The notes under the pieces were generated by a model. The model ran no database searches, was not told the origin of the DNA, and saw nothing but the letters and a program-made list of their open reading frames with translations. Both the position numbers and the translations under genes were made by a program. A stretch of DNA of 64,000 nucleotides from Pararhizobium polonicum. Lineage in GTDB: Bacteria; Pseudomonadota; Alphaproteobacteria; Rhizobiales; Rhizobiaceae. How positions within the stretch are numbered: position 1 is the first letter of the stretch; every line of letters starts with the position of its first letter. Below are positions 51,179 to 63,916 of this stretch, one piece after another. The stretch covers positions 1 to 64,000 of the forward strand of contig NZ_LGLV01000012.1 of NCBI RefSeq assembly GCF_001687365.1, read 5' to 3'.

Positions 51179-51958
51179 ATGAAATCCACCGCTCAATCGA
51201 TCCTGCGAAACGGCACCGGCTGGCTGCTGCCCGCCCTCATCCTCCTCCTCTGGGAATTCGCCGCCCGCACCGGCCTGATCTCGCCGAATGTCATGGCCGC
51301 CCCTTCGGCCGTCGCCGAAGCCTTCTGGCGGCTGCTGCTGTCAGGCGAACTCATCCGCAATATCGGCGTCAGCACCGCCCGCGCCCTCTCCGGCTTCGTC
51401 ATCGGCGGCTCGATCGGCCTTGCCTTCGGCCTCGCCAACGGTCTCTCCGGCCTGTCGCGCAACTTGACCGATACGACGCTGCAGATGGTCCGCAACATCC
51501 CGCATCTGGCGCTGATCCCGCTGGTCATCCTCTGGTTCGGTATCGACGAGGAGGCAAAGCTGTTTCTCGTCGCGCTCGGCGTGTTCTTCCCGATCTACGT
51601 CAACACCCTGCTCGGCATCCAGAGCGTCGATCCGCAGCTGGTCGAGATGGGCCGCGTCTACGGCATGTCGCGCACCACCCTGTTCTTCCGCGTCATCCTG
51701 CCCGGCGCCCTGCCCGCCATCTTCGTCGGCCTGCGCTATGCGCTGGGCATCATGTGGCTGACGCTGATCGTCGCCGAAACCATCGCCGCCTCCTCCGGCC
51801 TCGGCTACATGGCCATGCAGGCCCGCGAGTTCCTTTTGATCGATGTCGTCGTGCTGTCGATCCTGATCTACGCCCTGCTCGGCAAGCTTGCCGACAGCTT
51901 TGCCCGGCTGCTCGAACGGCTCACCCTGCAATGGCATCCGGCCTTCCAGACCGCCTGA
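51179..51958 (+). CDS. ssuC: Aliphatic sulfonate ABC transporter permease
   Basis: A 259-residue inner-membrane subunit with six helices. [19 protein letters not shown] near the N-terminus, [17 protein letters not shown] and the EAA loop [21 protein letters not shown] are typical of SsuC/TauC. Start ATG 51179; the frame extends upstream into ssuA's tail region without a better start. Confidence 0.93.
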   Translation: MKSTAQSILRNGTGWLLPALILLLWEFAARTGLISPNVMAAPSAVAEAFWRLLLSGELIRNIGVSTARALSGFVIGGSIGLAFGLANGLSGLSRNLTDTTLQMVRNIPHLALIPLVILWFGIDEEAKLFLVALGVFFPIYVNTLLGIQSVDPQLVEMGRVYGMSRTTLFFRVILPGALPAIFVGLRYALGIMWLTLIVAETIAASSGLGYMAMQAREFLLIDVVVLSILIYALLGKLADSFARLLERLTLQWHPAFQTA

Positions 51959-52005
51959 CCGCCCGACTGCCGAGCCAAAGCAAAACGAAACACGGAGTGC
52001 CGAAA

Positions 52006-52875
52006 ATGTCCGTCATCGCCCTCGACCAGAAAAACGGTGCCGCACGCGCAGCAACGAAGGAGACGGCCGAGGCCCGCGCGCTGCGCGAAACCCCTCCCGG
52101 CCAATGGTTTCCCTACGCAGCCCCCCAGCCCCGCGCGCAGGACACCCGCGAAAACGCCTTCTCCTTCCGTGGCATCAGCCGCAAGTTCGGCGACAAGACC
52201 GTGCTCGATAACATCGATCTGGATGTCCCCGCCGGCCAGTTCATCGCCGTCATCGGCAAGAGCGGCTGCGGCAAGAGCACGCTGCTGCGCCTGCTGACCG
52301 GCCTCGACAAGCCGACATCCGGCACGCTGACGGTCAACAGGGGCGCGCAGGGCGAAAACCGCACCCGCATCATGTTCCAGGAGCCGCGTCTCCTGCCCTG
52401 GGCAAAGATCGCCAGGAATGTCGAGGTCGGCCTGACCGGCATCGCCAAGGGGGCGGAAGCCCGCGAAAAGTCGCTCGCCATCCTCAACGAAGTCGGCCTT
52501 GCCGATCGCGCCGAAGAATGGCCGTCCGTCCTGTCCGGCGGCCAGCGCCAGCGCGTCGCCCTGGCCCGGGCCCTTGTCGCCCATCCCTATATCCTTGCGC
52601 TGGACGAGCCGCTCGGCGCGCTCGATGCGCTGACCCGCATCGAAATGCAGCAGCTGCTGGAACGCATCTGGCAACAGCAGACGTTCACCGCCGTGCTGGT
52701 CACCCATGATGTCGCGGAAGCCGTGGCGCTGGCCGACCGCGTCATCGTCATCGATCACGGCAGGATCGCGCTCGACCTCGACATCCCGCTGGAACGCCCC
52801 CGCCGCCACGGCTCGCCGGAACTGGCTCGGCTGGAAGGAAAAATTCTCGATACGCTGTTTGGCGGCGCCGATTGA
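52006..52875 (+). CDS. ssuB: Aliphatic sulfonate ABC transporter ATP-binding protein
   Basis: A 289-residue ATPase. An N-terminal extension of about 50 residues (rich in Ala/Pro) precedes the core: Walker [14 protein letters not shown]-loop FQEPRLLPW, signature [15 protein letters not shown], Walker [13 protein letters not shown]. The N-extension is longer than in E. coli SsuB but common in alphaproteobacteria. ATG 52006 has GGAG nine bases upstream. Last gene of the operon. Confidence 0.92.
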   Translation: MSVIALDQKNGAARAATKETAEARALRETPPGQWFPYAAPQPRAQDTRENAFSFRGISRKFGDKTVLDNIDLDVPAGQFIAVIGKSGCGKSTLLRLLTGLDKPTSGTLTVNRGAQGENRTRIMFQEPRLLPWAKIARNVEVGLTGIAKGAEAREKSLAILNEVGLADRAEEWPSVLSGGQRQRVALARALVAHPYILALDEPLGALDALTRIEMQQLLERIWQQQTFTAVLVTHDVAEAVALADRVIVIDHGRIALDLDIPLERPRRHGSPELARLEGKILDTLFGGAD

Positions 52876-52878
52876 TCC

Positions 52879-53643
52879 CTAAGCCCGCCGCAGGACGGCG
52901 GCAGCCTGCCGGCTGGCCCATTGAACGGCAACGGACACGGCGGACGAGACCAGAAACGCGATCTCGGCATTCTGCCGGGGCAGCAGCCAGATCAGGCACA
53001 GGCAGAAGGCCGCGAACGAGAAGCGCCCCAGCACCATGCCGCGCAGCAGCCGGACAACGAAATCAGGCCCATAGGCCCGCTGCGATGACACCGACAGGAT
53101 CAGCCCCAGCAGCGGAAAAACGGTCAGCACGCCGCTCCATTGCGCGCCAAGCGAAGCCGACAGCATCGTCACCGCCAGCGTCAGAACGGCACCGGCCACC
53201 ATGCGCATGATCAGGTCGGTCCGGGTGATCGAGATCACCTTGCCGGCGGCATGGGTTCGCGGCAGAAACGTCTGCGCCGCCGCAACGCCCAGCAGCGCCG
53301 CACCGAGCGCAAACAGCGGCGTCCCCGGCAGGCTCGTCAGGCCGACGGCAGCGACGAACCAGGCGGCAAGCCCCATGATCGCGGCGATGCAATAGTGGTA
53401 CCAGCGGCATGTCCAGGCATAGGCCAGATTGAAGGCTTCGGAGGCGAAAATCGCCGACAGGGCCGCCGCAGCGGCGCCAACGCCGAACGCCGCGCCCTGT
53501 TCCAGCACCAGAAGATAGAGGATCGGCCCCGCCACGATCGGCAAGCCGGCAAGCCAGCCCGCCACCGCCGGCCCCCAGCGCACGGCCGCCATCGAAACGG
53601 CAAACAGAAAGAACGGAACCAAAGTCAGTTTCAGGAGGATCAT
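52879..53643 (-). CDS. Hypothetical integral membrane protein
   Basis: About 254 residues with seven or eight hydrophobic segments, starting MILLKLTLVPFFLFAVSM and including GWLAGLPIVAGPILYLLVL and SGVLTVFPLLGLILSVSS. No characterised family recognised; the helix pattern suggests a small transporter or permease-like protein. ATG 53643 is chosen at the first helix; ATG 53658 is in frame; neither has a good Shine-Dalgarno. Convergent with ssuB three bases away. Confidence 0.75.
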   Translation of the reverse strand: MILLKLTLVPFFLFAVSMAAVRWGPAVAGWLAGLPIVAGPILYLLVLEQGAAFGVGAAAAALSAIFASEAFNLAYAWTCRWYHYCIAAIMGLAAWFVAAVGLTSLPGTPLFALGAALLGVAAAQTFLPRTHAAGKVISITRTDLIMRMVAGAVLTLAVTMLSASLGAQWSGVLTVFPLLGLILSVSSQRAYGPDFVVRLLRGMVLGRFSFAAFCLCLIWLLPRQNAEIAFLVSSAVSVAVQWASRQAAAVLRRA

Positions 53644-53944
53644 GCCGGTGCCGTTCATTCCATTCTGCCGGTGCCGATGGCTTGATCTGCCCATGGCTTG
53701 CGCCGGGCACATTCGAAGCCTTCCGGGACCGCATCCCCCATGACGGCCGATACCGGCCGGGCAACGGCTTTAGCCGCAGCCAGCCCGCGCAATGCCGACA
53801 TCACCGGGGAATGTCAACCGGCGAAGCGGCGGACGGACAAAGGCATGCGCTGCCCATTTGGGGGATATTGGCAGGAAGCATTGACGGGGACCGGTGATTT
53901 TCCCCGGTCGATCCGGTCCACTCCGAGCAGAGCGGATCAGCCCC
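53644..53944. other. Intergenic region between the membrane protein and the DUF1501 gene
   Basis: A 301-bp spacer on the minus-strand side of both flanking genes. GC-rich with several short G and C runs (around 53888-53920). No gene, promoter or clear terminator is seen. Confidence 0.4.
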
Positions 53945-55129
53945 CTACACCGACTTCAGATAAATCGACGACCGGTCGAAATCCAGCCCCGGAAAGACCG
54001 CGTTCGTCAGGCTCTCCGGCGCGATGTCGAACTGGCGGAACAGCATCGCCGCGGCCAGCGCGCGCACGTCGCCGGTCGGCATCAGGTCGCGGCCATTGAG
54101 CAGGTTTGCCTCGCTAAGCCCCGGCCATGTGCCGATGACCTTGCCGCCGTCGATGCCGCCGCCGGCGATAACAGCCAGTCCACCGGTGCCGTGGTCGGTG
54201 CCGAACGAGCCGTTTTCGCGCACGGTGCGGCCGAACTCGGTGACGGCGACGATGATCGTGTCCTTCCAGACGGCGTGCGGCAGCGTATCGCGGATGGTCA
54301 GGATCGCCGTGGCCAGATCGGCAGCCGGCGCCTTGAACGCCGCCGCCTGCCCGGCATGCGTATCCCATCCGGTGATCGAGAAACTGGCGATCCGGTAGTC
54401 CAGCATCAGCATGCCGGCCGCCAGACGCGCCACATCGGCCGTCCTGGCGCCGCGCTTCTCGTCGCCATACACAGCATCGGCGGAAAAATCGGTGTCGGCC
54501 GCATCGGCCATCGCCGCGGCAAACTGCGGATCGTTGCGATAGAGCCGCTCGAAGAAGCTCTTCTCGTCGCTCTTCATCGCCAGATCGGTGCGCGGCGACC
54601 AGACCTCGACATCGTTGTCGCCGCTCAGCACCAGTTCCGCCGACGTGTTGACGTCGATCGCCTTGCGCGAATGCACGGATGGAATGGCGGAGAGCGCCCG
54701 GTTCAGCCAGCCGGTCTTTTCCTCGCCGACGCGGACGCCGCCGTTCTCCAGCACGTCCTGCCCGTCGAAATGACTGCGCGCATCCCGATAGGGCGTCGAA
54801 ACCGACTGGACGAACGACAGCTCGCCCCGCTTCCACAGCGGCAGCAGCGCCCTGGCGTCGGGATTCAGCCCATAGAAGCCGTCGAGATCGATCAGGCCGC
54901 TGTCCGGCGTTGCCGCCAGCGTCGGCCGGTAGAGCGCGAAGGCCTTGTCGCCATAGGGCTGGACGAGATGCAGCCCATCCATGGCGCCGCGCAGAATGAT
55001 GGTGATCAGACGCTTGTCGCCGGGTGCGGCGGCCAGCGTCATCGAGGTCATCAGCGGTGCCGCGGCCACGCAGCAGGCCGAGGTGAGAAAAGCGCGGCGG
55101 CTGAGCGCCATCGTGTCGTCCATGCCCAT
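53945..55129 (-). CDS. DUF1501 domain exported protein (Tat signal)
   Basis: A 394-residue protein with a twin-arginine signal (ALSRRAFLTSACCVAAAP) and a sulfatase/phosphatase-like DUF1501 fold: RLITIILRGAMDGLHLVQP, YFDG-like SHFDGQD, VTEFGRTVRENGSFGTDHGTGG split over motifs and LAVIAGGG. The start is taken at ATG 55129, seven bases after the stop of the DUF1800 gene, whose product always pairs with DUF1501 proteins. Function unknown; export of a folded cofactor enzyme is suggested by Tat. Confidence 0.85.
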   Translation of the reverse strand: MGMDDTMALSRRAFLTSACCVAAAPLMTSMTLAAAPGDKRLITIILRGAMDGLHLVQPYGDKAFALYRPTLAATPDSGLIDLDGFYGLNPDARALLPLWKRGELSFVQSVSTPYRDARSHFDGQDVLENGGVRVGEEKTGWLNRALSAIPSVHSRKAIDVNTSAELVLSGDNDVEVWSPRTDLAMKSDEKSFFERLYRNDPQFAAAMADAADTDFSADAVYGDEKRGARTADVARLAAGMLMLDYRIASFSITGWDTHAGQAAAFKAPAADLATAILTIRDTLPHAVWKDTIIVAVTEFGRTVRENGSFGTDHGTGGLAVIAGGGIDGGKVIGTWPGLSEANLLNGRDLMPTGDVRALAAAMLFRQFDIAPESLTNAVFPGLDFDRSSIYLKSV

Positions 55130-55136
55130 CTGCGGT

Positions 55137-56654
55137 CTACCTTCTGTTGAACTCGGGGGATGCCAGCACCAGCGCAAGCCCCATCTGCCGGTTCGGCGCC
55201 TTCGATACGATGTCGATAGTGTCCTGCCGCGCCGCGTCGCGCAGCGTCTCCCGCAGGAAGTCCCGCGGATCGCGGCTGCCGCCGAGTTTGGCGGCGGCCA
55301 GCCGCGCCCAGGCGATCCGGTCGGCCAGCGGCCCGCCGGCAATCCAGGTCGAAAAACCGTCATCGAAGCCCGCCGGGCTCGGCGGCCTCCACAGGGGCTG
55401 CCCCAGCCTTTCGGCAGCCTGCACGGTCAGCGGATTGGTCCGGAGCCTGCGCACGGCCGGGTCCGCCGTCATGGCGTCCGTGCCCGGCCCACCCGGAACA
55501 GCAGAATCCGCCATCACAGCCACCGGCATGGCAGCCATACCCTCGCTGCCCGTGGCGGCCGGCTCCGGCTTGACCGCTTGCGGGGCGGCGGCCAGATCCT
55601 TCTCCTCAGCCGCAAGCGCGCGCAGCCCCGAAACGATGTAATCGAACGGCAGCTTGGCCTTCTGGCCCTCGTTATCCCAGCTTCTGGGGTGGCGAAGCAT
55701 CGCGGTGTAGACGGCGGTGAGATCGCCGTCACTGCGCGTCCAGGCGGAGGCCATCGCGTCCACCACCTCCGGCGGCGGCGTGTCGGAGAGAAAATGACGG
55801 GCAAGCTTGCGGCAGATATGATCGCGCGTCTGCGGCGTCGCAGCGAGATCGTCGATCATCGCATCAATATCGCCCTCCCCACGCACACCACCGCCATAGG
55901 ATGTGCCGAACACACGCCGCGATCCCGGCTCGGCCATGTTGACGGCATAGCGGGAGCGATAGGTGGCGCGGTCGACGGTCATGCCGGTCAGCACAGAGGC
56001 CGCGTTGCGCACGTCTGCCTGCGTATAGCCGCTGCCGGCGCCGAGCGTATGCAACTCCAGAAGCTCGCGGCCGAGGTTTTCGTTCAGCCCGCTCTTGCGC
56101 TTGAGGCCCAGCGGCGACGTGGGCCCAAAGGATTTCACCTGATCGAGATAGATCAGCATGGCCGGATGCAGCACCGCCGCCTTGGCCAGATCGGCGAACC
56201 GCCCGGCCATATGCGGGCGGATCGCCTCCGCCTCGTAGACGGGCACGACCAGCCGCATGAAATCTTCCTTGCGGGAGCTGACGCTGAAATGGTTGAACCA
56301 GAACCCGGCAAGCCGTTCGTTGAAGCCGTTGGGCGACAGCACGGCCTGCATGAAGCGGGCATGCTCGTCCCGTGTCAGGCAATTGTCGAGCCCGATGCGA
56401 AAGCGCGCCCGGTTGGCGCGCTGGGTCAGCGGATCCATGTCCCTGTCGGCCAGCTTGAGGGCGGCAAGCTCCGATGCTTTGGCAGAAATCCGCGCCTTGG
56501 CTGCGGCAAGGCCGCCCTCCGGGAAATCCGGTGTTTCACGCCGGCCGGCATCCAGCTGCCCCAGCAATTCCTCGACGCTTTCCGGCGGCGCCTGTCCCGG
56601 CCTGAAACCCGTGCCGAACCGCAATGCCGCCATGGTGGAAAATGTCAGACTCAT
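55137..56654 (-). CDS. DUF1800 domain protein
   Basis: A 505-residue protein of the DUF1800 family: ALRFGTGFRPG, FWFNHFSVSSRKE, LGRELLELHTLG with GYTQADVRNAASVLTG, and the C-terminal LALVLASPEFNRR that is nearly invariant. Pairs with the adjacent DUF1501 gene, in the same order as in many genomes; function unknown. There is an internal low-complexity stretch around residues 330-400. Start ATG 56654 has GGGCAGGG upstream. Confidence 0.9.
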   Translation of the reverse strand: MSLTFSTMAALRFGTGFRPGQAPPESVEELLGQLDAGRRETPDFPEGGLAAAKARISAKASELAALKLADRDMDPLTQRANRARFRIGLDNCLTRDEHARFMQAVLSPNGFNERLAGFWFNHFSVSSRKEDFMRLVVPVYEAEAIRPHMAGRFADLAKAAVLHPAMLIYLDQVKSFGPTSPLGLKRKSGLNENLGRELLELHTLGAGSGYTQADVRNAASVLTGMTVDRATYRSRYAVNMAEPGSRRVFGTSYGGGVRGEGDIDAMIDDLAATPQTRDHICRKLARHFLSDTPPPEVVDAMASAWTRSDGDLTAVYTAMLRHPRSWDNEGQKAKLPFDYIVSGLRALAAEEKDLAAAPQAVKPEPAATGSEGMAAMPVAVMADSAVPGGPGTDAMTADPAVRRLRTNPLTVQAAERLGQPLWRPPSPAGFDDGFSTWIAGGPLADRIAWARLAAAKLGGSRDPRDFLRETLRDAARQDTIDIVSKAPNRQMGLALVLASPEFNRR

Positions 56655-56735
56655 CGGACCCTGCCCTCACGCATCGGTGTAGGGTTGGGCGCCGCTTGTG
56701 GCATTTCTGCGGGTGAACGTGATCCTTACGAAAAT

Positions 56736-57089
56736 TTAACCTTTGAACACGAAGGCCGCCCCGCCGGCGATCATGCAGAAGCCGATGGCGTGGTTCCAGG
56801 TCAGCGATTCCTTCAGCCAGAACACCGAGAAACCGGCAAAGACCACCAGCGTGATCACCTCCTGCATGGTCTTCAGCTGCGCCGCCGAATAGACCGTGTG
56901 GCCGATCCGGTTGGCCGGAACCGCGAGGCAATATTCGAAGAAGGCAATGCCCCAGCTGGCGATGACGGCCATGTAGAGCGGCGACGAGGTATATTTCAGA
57001 TGCCCGTACCAGGCGAAGGTCATGAAGACATTCGACAGAACGAGCAGCACTATCGGCAGGACGGCGGCGGAATTGAGCGAAAACGGCAT
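56736..57089 (-). CDS. DUF486/DMT-like small membrane protein
   Basis: A 117-residue protein with four helices, matching the DUF486 family: VLSNVFMTFAWYGHLKY, SWGIAFFEYCLAVPANRIG, AQLKTMQEVITL and WNHAIGFCMIAGGAAFVF. It resembles half of a DMT transporter and may work as a dimer. ATG 57089 has AAGGA six bases upstream. Confidence 0.9.
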   Translation of the reverse strand: MPFSLNSAAVLPIVLLVLSNVFMTFAWYGHLKYTSSPLYMAVIASWGIAFFEYCLAVPANRIGHTVYSAAQLKTMQEVITLVVFAGFSVFWLKESLTWNHAIGFCMIAGGAAFVFKG

Positions 57090-57449
57090 GGCGAATCCTT
57101 GGGACGCGGAATGACAGGACGCACAGCATGTACCGCTAATATGCCGTGCTTCAAGGCGGAATCAGCAGCACTCCCAAGCTGTCCAAATATTGCCCGCGCC
57201 ACGATCGCATCGCTCATTTTCACCGTGTCATGAGCTTCTATCGGAGCTGGACATCCCCAAGCGCCCGCAAGGCTGCAAGGGAGCTGCTAAAGGCCGGACG
57301 CCGTTATCGCGGATGCCCCCTTAAAAGCGTCAGACGCCTCGCCATTCAAATTATTCATGAAAGCATTTGGGCTGCGCGATGGTTTCGGCCCCTCGTCGGA
57401 ATTAGCATCGGTCATCCAACGGCGCCGCTTTTTCTGAACGGTCATTTTG
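57090..57449. other. Intergenic region upstream of the acetyltransferase gene
   Basis: A 360-bp divergent gap. Composition is mixed; frames crossing it lack a start with a Shine-Dalgarno and do not look coding. Nothing further is supported. Confidence 0.4.
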
Positions 57450-58082
57450 ATGCCTCTTCTCGACGCGAATGCAACGCACCCAATCACTCTGCCGGACGGA
57501 ACGCTTTATCGCGATACCGTCTACCTGAAGAATGTCATCAGCCATCCGCGCATGGAGATCGGCGACTACAGCTATTTCACGCATTCCGGGAGGCCGGAAG
57601 ACACGGCCGAAATCCTCGCACCCTATCTGGGTCATGGCGTGCGCGAGCGGCTCATCATCGGCAAATTTGTCCAGATCGCCCGGGGAAGCTATTTCATCAC
57701 AAGCTCAGCCAACCACCCGATGACGGGCTTCACAACCTATCCATTCCGCATCTTCAAACCCGAGACCTTCGGCTACAAGGACCTGCCGGTGAAAGATACG
57801 GTGGTCGGGCACGACGTCTGGATTGGCCATGACGCGGCGATCATGCCGGGCGTGCACATCGGCGCGGGCGCGATCGTCGCCGCTGCGTCGGTCGTCACGC
57901 GCGATGTCCCACCCTACGCGGTCGTCGGAGGAAACCCGGCCACGGTCATCCGGATGCGCTACCCCGCCGGAACAATCAGCGCGCTTCTCAATATTGCCTG
58001 GTGGGATTGGCCCGTTGAAAAAATCGAAGCGAACTTGTCCTTGCTGGAAAACGGCGACCTCGCCGCTCTCAAGATGGTTTAG
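57450..58082 (+). CDS. CatB-type hexapeptide acetyltransferase (xenobiotic acetyltransferase family)
   Basis: A 210-residue left-handed beta-helix acetyltransferase using acetyl-Co[12 protein letters not shown] starts the hexapeptide repeats, SSANHPM carries the catalytic His, and [19 protein letters not shown] ends the coil region; [11 protein letters not shown] is the C-terminal motif of Vat/CatB enzymes. Acceptor may be a streptogramin, chloramphenicol, or a sugar; resistance cannot be inferred. ATG 57450 lacks a strong Shine-Dalgarno. Confidence 0.85.
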   Translation: MPLLDANATHPITLPDGTLYRDTVYLKNVISHPRMEIGDYSYFTHSGRPEDTAEILAPYLGHGVRERLIIGKFVQIARGSYFITSSANHPMTGFTTYPFRIFKPETFGYKDLPVKDTVVGHDVWIGHDAAIMPGVHIGAGAIVAAASVVTRDVPPYAVVGGNPATVIRMRYPAGTISALLNIAWWDWPVEKIEANLSLLENGDLAALKMV

Positions 58083-58303
58083 CCGGGCAATCGTGGTTTC
58101 CTGCCGCGGCATCCTGATGGCCGCTCCGGGCCAATAGCGTTGAAAAACGCATCTAAACCTCATTGTGCCAGTAGGCCTTGAAAAGGGCATGAGACGCGAA
58201 GACGGTGTCATAGTCGGGAAATGGCTTATCCCGTTGGCACAGGTATTCATCACATCTAGCGTTTGAGAGTGACTCATCTCTCCTGCTTCGCTATTGCAAC
58301 AGC

Positions 58304-58899
58304 ATGAGCGAGAGCCTGTTTCCGACACACTGGGCCAATGATCGGCCTCCATCGCTGGAGAAGTTCACGTCGGACTTCGCCGACGACTACGCCTGCGCGG
58401 AATATCTGGCCAGGAAGCGGTGGAATGCGGGCTTTCGATGTCCGCGTTGCGGTGGGAACCGTGCCTGGCGGCTAGAAGCTCAACCGTGGGTCTGGGAGTG
58501 CCAGGGCGTCACCGTCCATGATGAGGGGACACGGACGGTGACCGGCTGCCGACACCAGACCTCGCTCATCGCCGGAACGGTGATGCACGGCACGCATCTT
58601 CCGCTACGGTCTGGTTTCTCGCTGCCTACCTCCTCGCAACTCATTCCAACAGGATGTCGGCTCTGCAACTCCAGCCGAATCTGGGGCTCGGCAGCGACAA
58701 GACCGCCTGGCTTCTGCTCCACAAGCTCCGTCGGGCGATGGTCGATCCGGACAGGCGTCCGCTGCGTGGCATTGTCGAGATCGATGAGACGAACGTGCCG
58801 TTCCGCCCCAGGGACGAGCCGGAAGGCGGCGGTCAGGACCGTAGCCCCATCGGGTCGAAGTTGACCGGAGCCCGACGAATGACATCCGAACTCAGGTAG
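58304..58899 (+). pseudogene. IS1595-family transposase remnant (frameshifted, truncated)
   Basis: The N-terminal part has the IS1595 zinc ribbon (FRCPRCGGNRAWR) and CRHQTSLIAGTVMHGTHLPL. A frameshift near 58605 moves the rest to another frame: VWFLAAYLLATHSNRMSALQ, GSDKTAWLLLHKLRRAMV and IVEIDETNV, the start of the DDE domain. It stops short, so the catalytic core is incomplete. No inverted repeats or target duplication were recognised. Confidence 0.75.
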
Positions 58900-58932
58900 C
58901 AATGCCTCGAACCCTTTCATTGGAGATGCGAT

Positions 58933-59232
58933 ATGGACAACATGACAGACCAGGTGAGGCTCTCCGGCTTCCTACGCTGCGTCTCGATGGAGGATGTCGA
59001 GATCGTCAAACGCCATCTTCCCGATCACCTTCGTCTGACCAGAGCGGAGCCGGGTTGCCTCTCCTTTGAGGTGTCGCAAGCGGATGATCCCCTGGTGTGG
59101 CGTGTAGAAGAGCTTTTTATAGACCGGGCCGCCTTCGATTTTCATCAGCAACGTACCCGCGCGTCCGAGTGGTTCACTGCGACGTCCACCATCGCGCGTG
59201 ACTACAATATCTCCGGACCTGTACAGAATTAA
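58933..59232 (+). CDS. Antibiotic biosynthesis monooxygenase (ABM)-fold protein, putative quinol monooxygenase
   Basis: A 99-residue ferredoxin-like protein of the ABM/YgiN type: VRLSGFLRCVSMEDVEIVKRHL, EPGCLSFEVSQADDPLVW and VEELFIDRAAFDFHQQRTRA split over strands and helices. Dimeric cofactor-free monooxygenases or heme-related proteins share it. ATG 58933 has GGAG eight bases upstream. Follows the IS remnant and may have been brought with it, though this cannot be shown. Confidence 0.8.
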   Translation: MDNMTDQVRLSGFLRCVSMEDVEIVKRHLPDHLRLTRAEPGCLSFEVSQADDPLVWRVEELFIDRAAFDFHQQRTRASEWFTATSTIARDYNISGPVQN

Positions 59233-59923
59233 CGAGAGTCAGCGTAGGGCCGAACGCTATCCTACGCGGGTGGTGTGTACTCCCTCACTCCAGAAAACAT
59301 CTGCGGACCAATCGACCACCGTTGCAGTCTGACGCGACATCGCTTGGCGAATCCGACCTGCTTCAAAGCTGTTGAGCTCTCTCCGGCCTCTGGACCGCAT
59401 CTCGCTCGACTTGCGGAACGGAATTCCGTTCTTCCCGATATGCGATTGGAAGTGTGTACCTGCGCACGGATAAGCCATTTCGGGAAAGACCAAGTCTCGA
59501 TGATAGAAACCTATAGACAGGCTCGATCGGGTTTTCTGGCGTTCATGAGAAATCCCGCTATTTGAAGACGGCCGTGCTGCGAATTAGATTCGCCGCCGTC
59601 AGAACCGACTGGAGCGCGCGGATCATAGGCCGCAGATTCGTCTCGTAGGTGATTGACTGATCGATGCCCGGCAATTCGAAAACGTTCTTTCTGCCCGCGA
59701 ACAGCAAAAAGCCCTTGTCTCCGCAGAGTAACAGCTGAACCACCGTGCCCGGCCATCCCCGTCCCTCCGTTGGCAAAATACCAACATATCCCCCTGCAAG
59801 CAAAAGTTTACGGAAACCACACTCCGCCGCCCATGTCAGAAACTGGCAGTAGCCCGCCGGCTGTTGCCTTTTTGTACTCCTCTGCCCCTTCACATTTCCC
59901 CGGACTCTCTCCATATTCGCCGC
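59233..59923. other. Intergenic region before uvrB with weak frames
   Basis: 691 bp. It has a 16-bp palindrome GAACGGAATTCCGTTC (59416-59431) around an EcoRI site. A minus-strand frame at 59558-59914 (118 codons; ends VLTAANLIRSTAVFK) could be a hypothetical gene starting 10 bases from uvrB, but its codon use and lack of a Shine-Dalgarno make it doubtful. Other short frames look like noise. GC is lower than around it. Confidence 0.4.
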
Positions 59924-63025
<3,102 letters not shown>

Positions 63026-63049
63026 CTGTTGACGACACAGTCCGAAATT

Positions 63050-63126
63050 ACCCCCTCACCTGCAATTTCTAACACTTAGCTAAAGCTAAGATGTTGAAAT
63101 TGCTTCCTCTCCCGCAAGGGGAGAGG
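63050..63126 (-). repeat. ~78-bp palindromic repeat element, copy 3
   Basis: ACCCCCTCACC, then CAATTTCTAACACTTAGC-TAAA-GCTAAGATGTTGAAATTG, then CCTCTCCC-GCAA-GGGGAGAGG: same layout and orientation as copy 2. It lies 25 bases past the uvrB stop inside duplication copy A. Confidence 0.8.
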
Positions 63127-63188
63127 TAATCCGCAGCCCTCCCGGCCAAACGGGGATGACTTCGAGCCGCGAAGGCACGGCATCGTTA

Positions 63189-63629
63189 CCTCTCCCCTTG
63201 CGGGAGAGGGTGAGGAGCGATCCGGCGCAAGCCGGAGCAATCGATCCAGTGAATCGATTGCAGCAACGAACGCCCGAAGCGCAAGCGCAGGGCAGGACGA
63301 GCCCCAAGAGGCGCAGCCGTTTGGCGAGGCAAGCTTGGTGAGGGGGGCCACCGACGACCTCAAACCCTTCATCCGCGCCAAGGCCGGCGTCGGCTCCTAC
63401 GAGGATGCCGGCGACGCCAAACGCCAGAAGCGAACCAAGGGAAAGACGGGACGGCCGGGGCAGTGACTGTTGACGACACAGTCCGAAATTACCCCCTCAC
63501 CTGCAATTTCTAACACTTAGCTAAAGCTAAGATGTTGAAATTGCTTCCTCTCCCGCAAGGGGAGAGGTAATCCGCAGCCCTCCCGGCCAAACGGGGATGA
63601 CTTCGAGCCGCGAAGGCACGGCATCGTTA
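63189..63629 (+). repeat. 441-bp tandem duplication, copy B
   Basis: A near-identical copy of 62748-63188, with scattered single-base changes (for example around 63320-63330 and 63412-63432). It includes a non-expressed copy of the uvrB tail ending in a TGA at 63464-63466. A third copy begins at 63630 but breaks off after the stem. Confidence 0.9.
63491..63567 (-). repeat. ~78-bp palindromic repeat element, copy 4
   Basis: The duplicate of copy 3, exactly 441 bases downstream in duplication copy B. Confidence 0.8.
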
Positions 63630-63706
63630 CCTCTCCCCTTGCGGGAGAGGACACAAAATCAACATCTTAGGCCAAAGGCTAAGTGTTAGATTTTGTTGGT
63701 GAGGGT
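63630..63706 (+). repeat. ~78-bp palindromic repeat element, copy 5 (forward)
   Basis: CCTCTCCCC-TTGC-GGGAGAGG, then AAAATCAACATCTTAG-GCCAAAGG-CTAAGTGTTAGATTTT, then GTGAGGG. Orientation as copy 1, opposite to copies 3 and 4; together with copy 4 it forms an inverted pair. Confidence 0.75.
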
Positions 63707-63893
63707 CTCCCGACCCCGAGTACAAATCCCGCCCCCAAAAACCCATGCCATACGCCTTGTCGTCCCGCCCACGGATACACTGCCAGCCGCAGCAGCGAGG
63801 CGGGACCGGCGCCGGGTGTGGGGAAAAGACGGAAGTCCTCCTATCCGGGGCGCGCGGAAAATGGTCTCCCTCCGGCGAAACCCCACCCCCGTC

Positions 63894-63916
63894 ATTCCTG
63901 TGCTTGTCACAGGAAT
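63894..63916. repeat. Short palindrome of a dispersed rhizobial type
   Basis: ATTCCTGTG-CTTGT-CACAGGAAT, nine perfect pairs, within a GTCATTCCTGTG...AGGAATCCAG context that recurs in many rhizobial intergenic regions from memory. No gene is seen from 63707 to the end of the window. Confidence 0.55.

Noticed and set aside
59257-59493. Small minus-strand gene between the ABM gene and uvrB
   Set aside because: No Shine-Dalgarno, poor composition, no family similarity.
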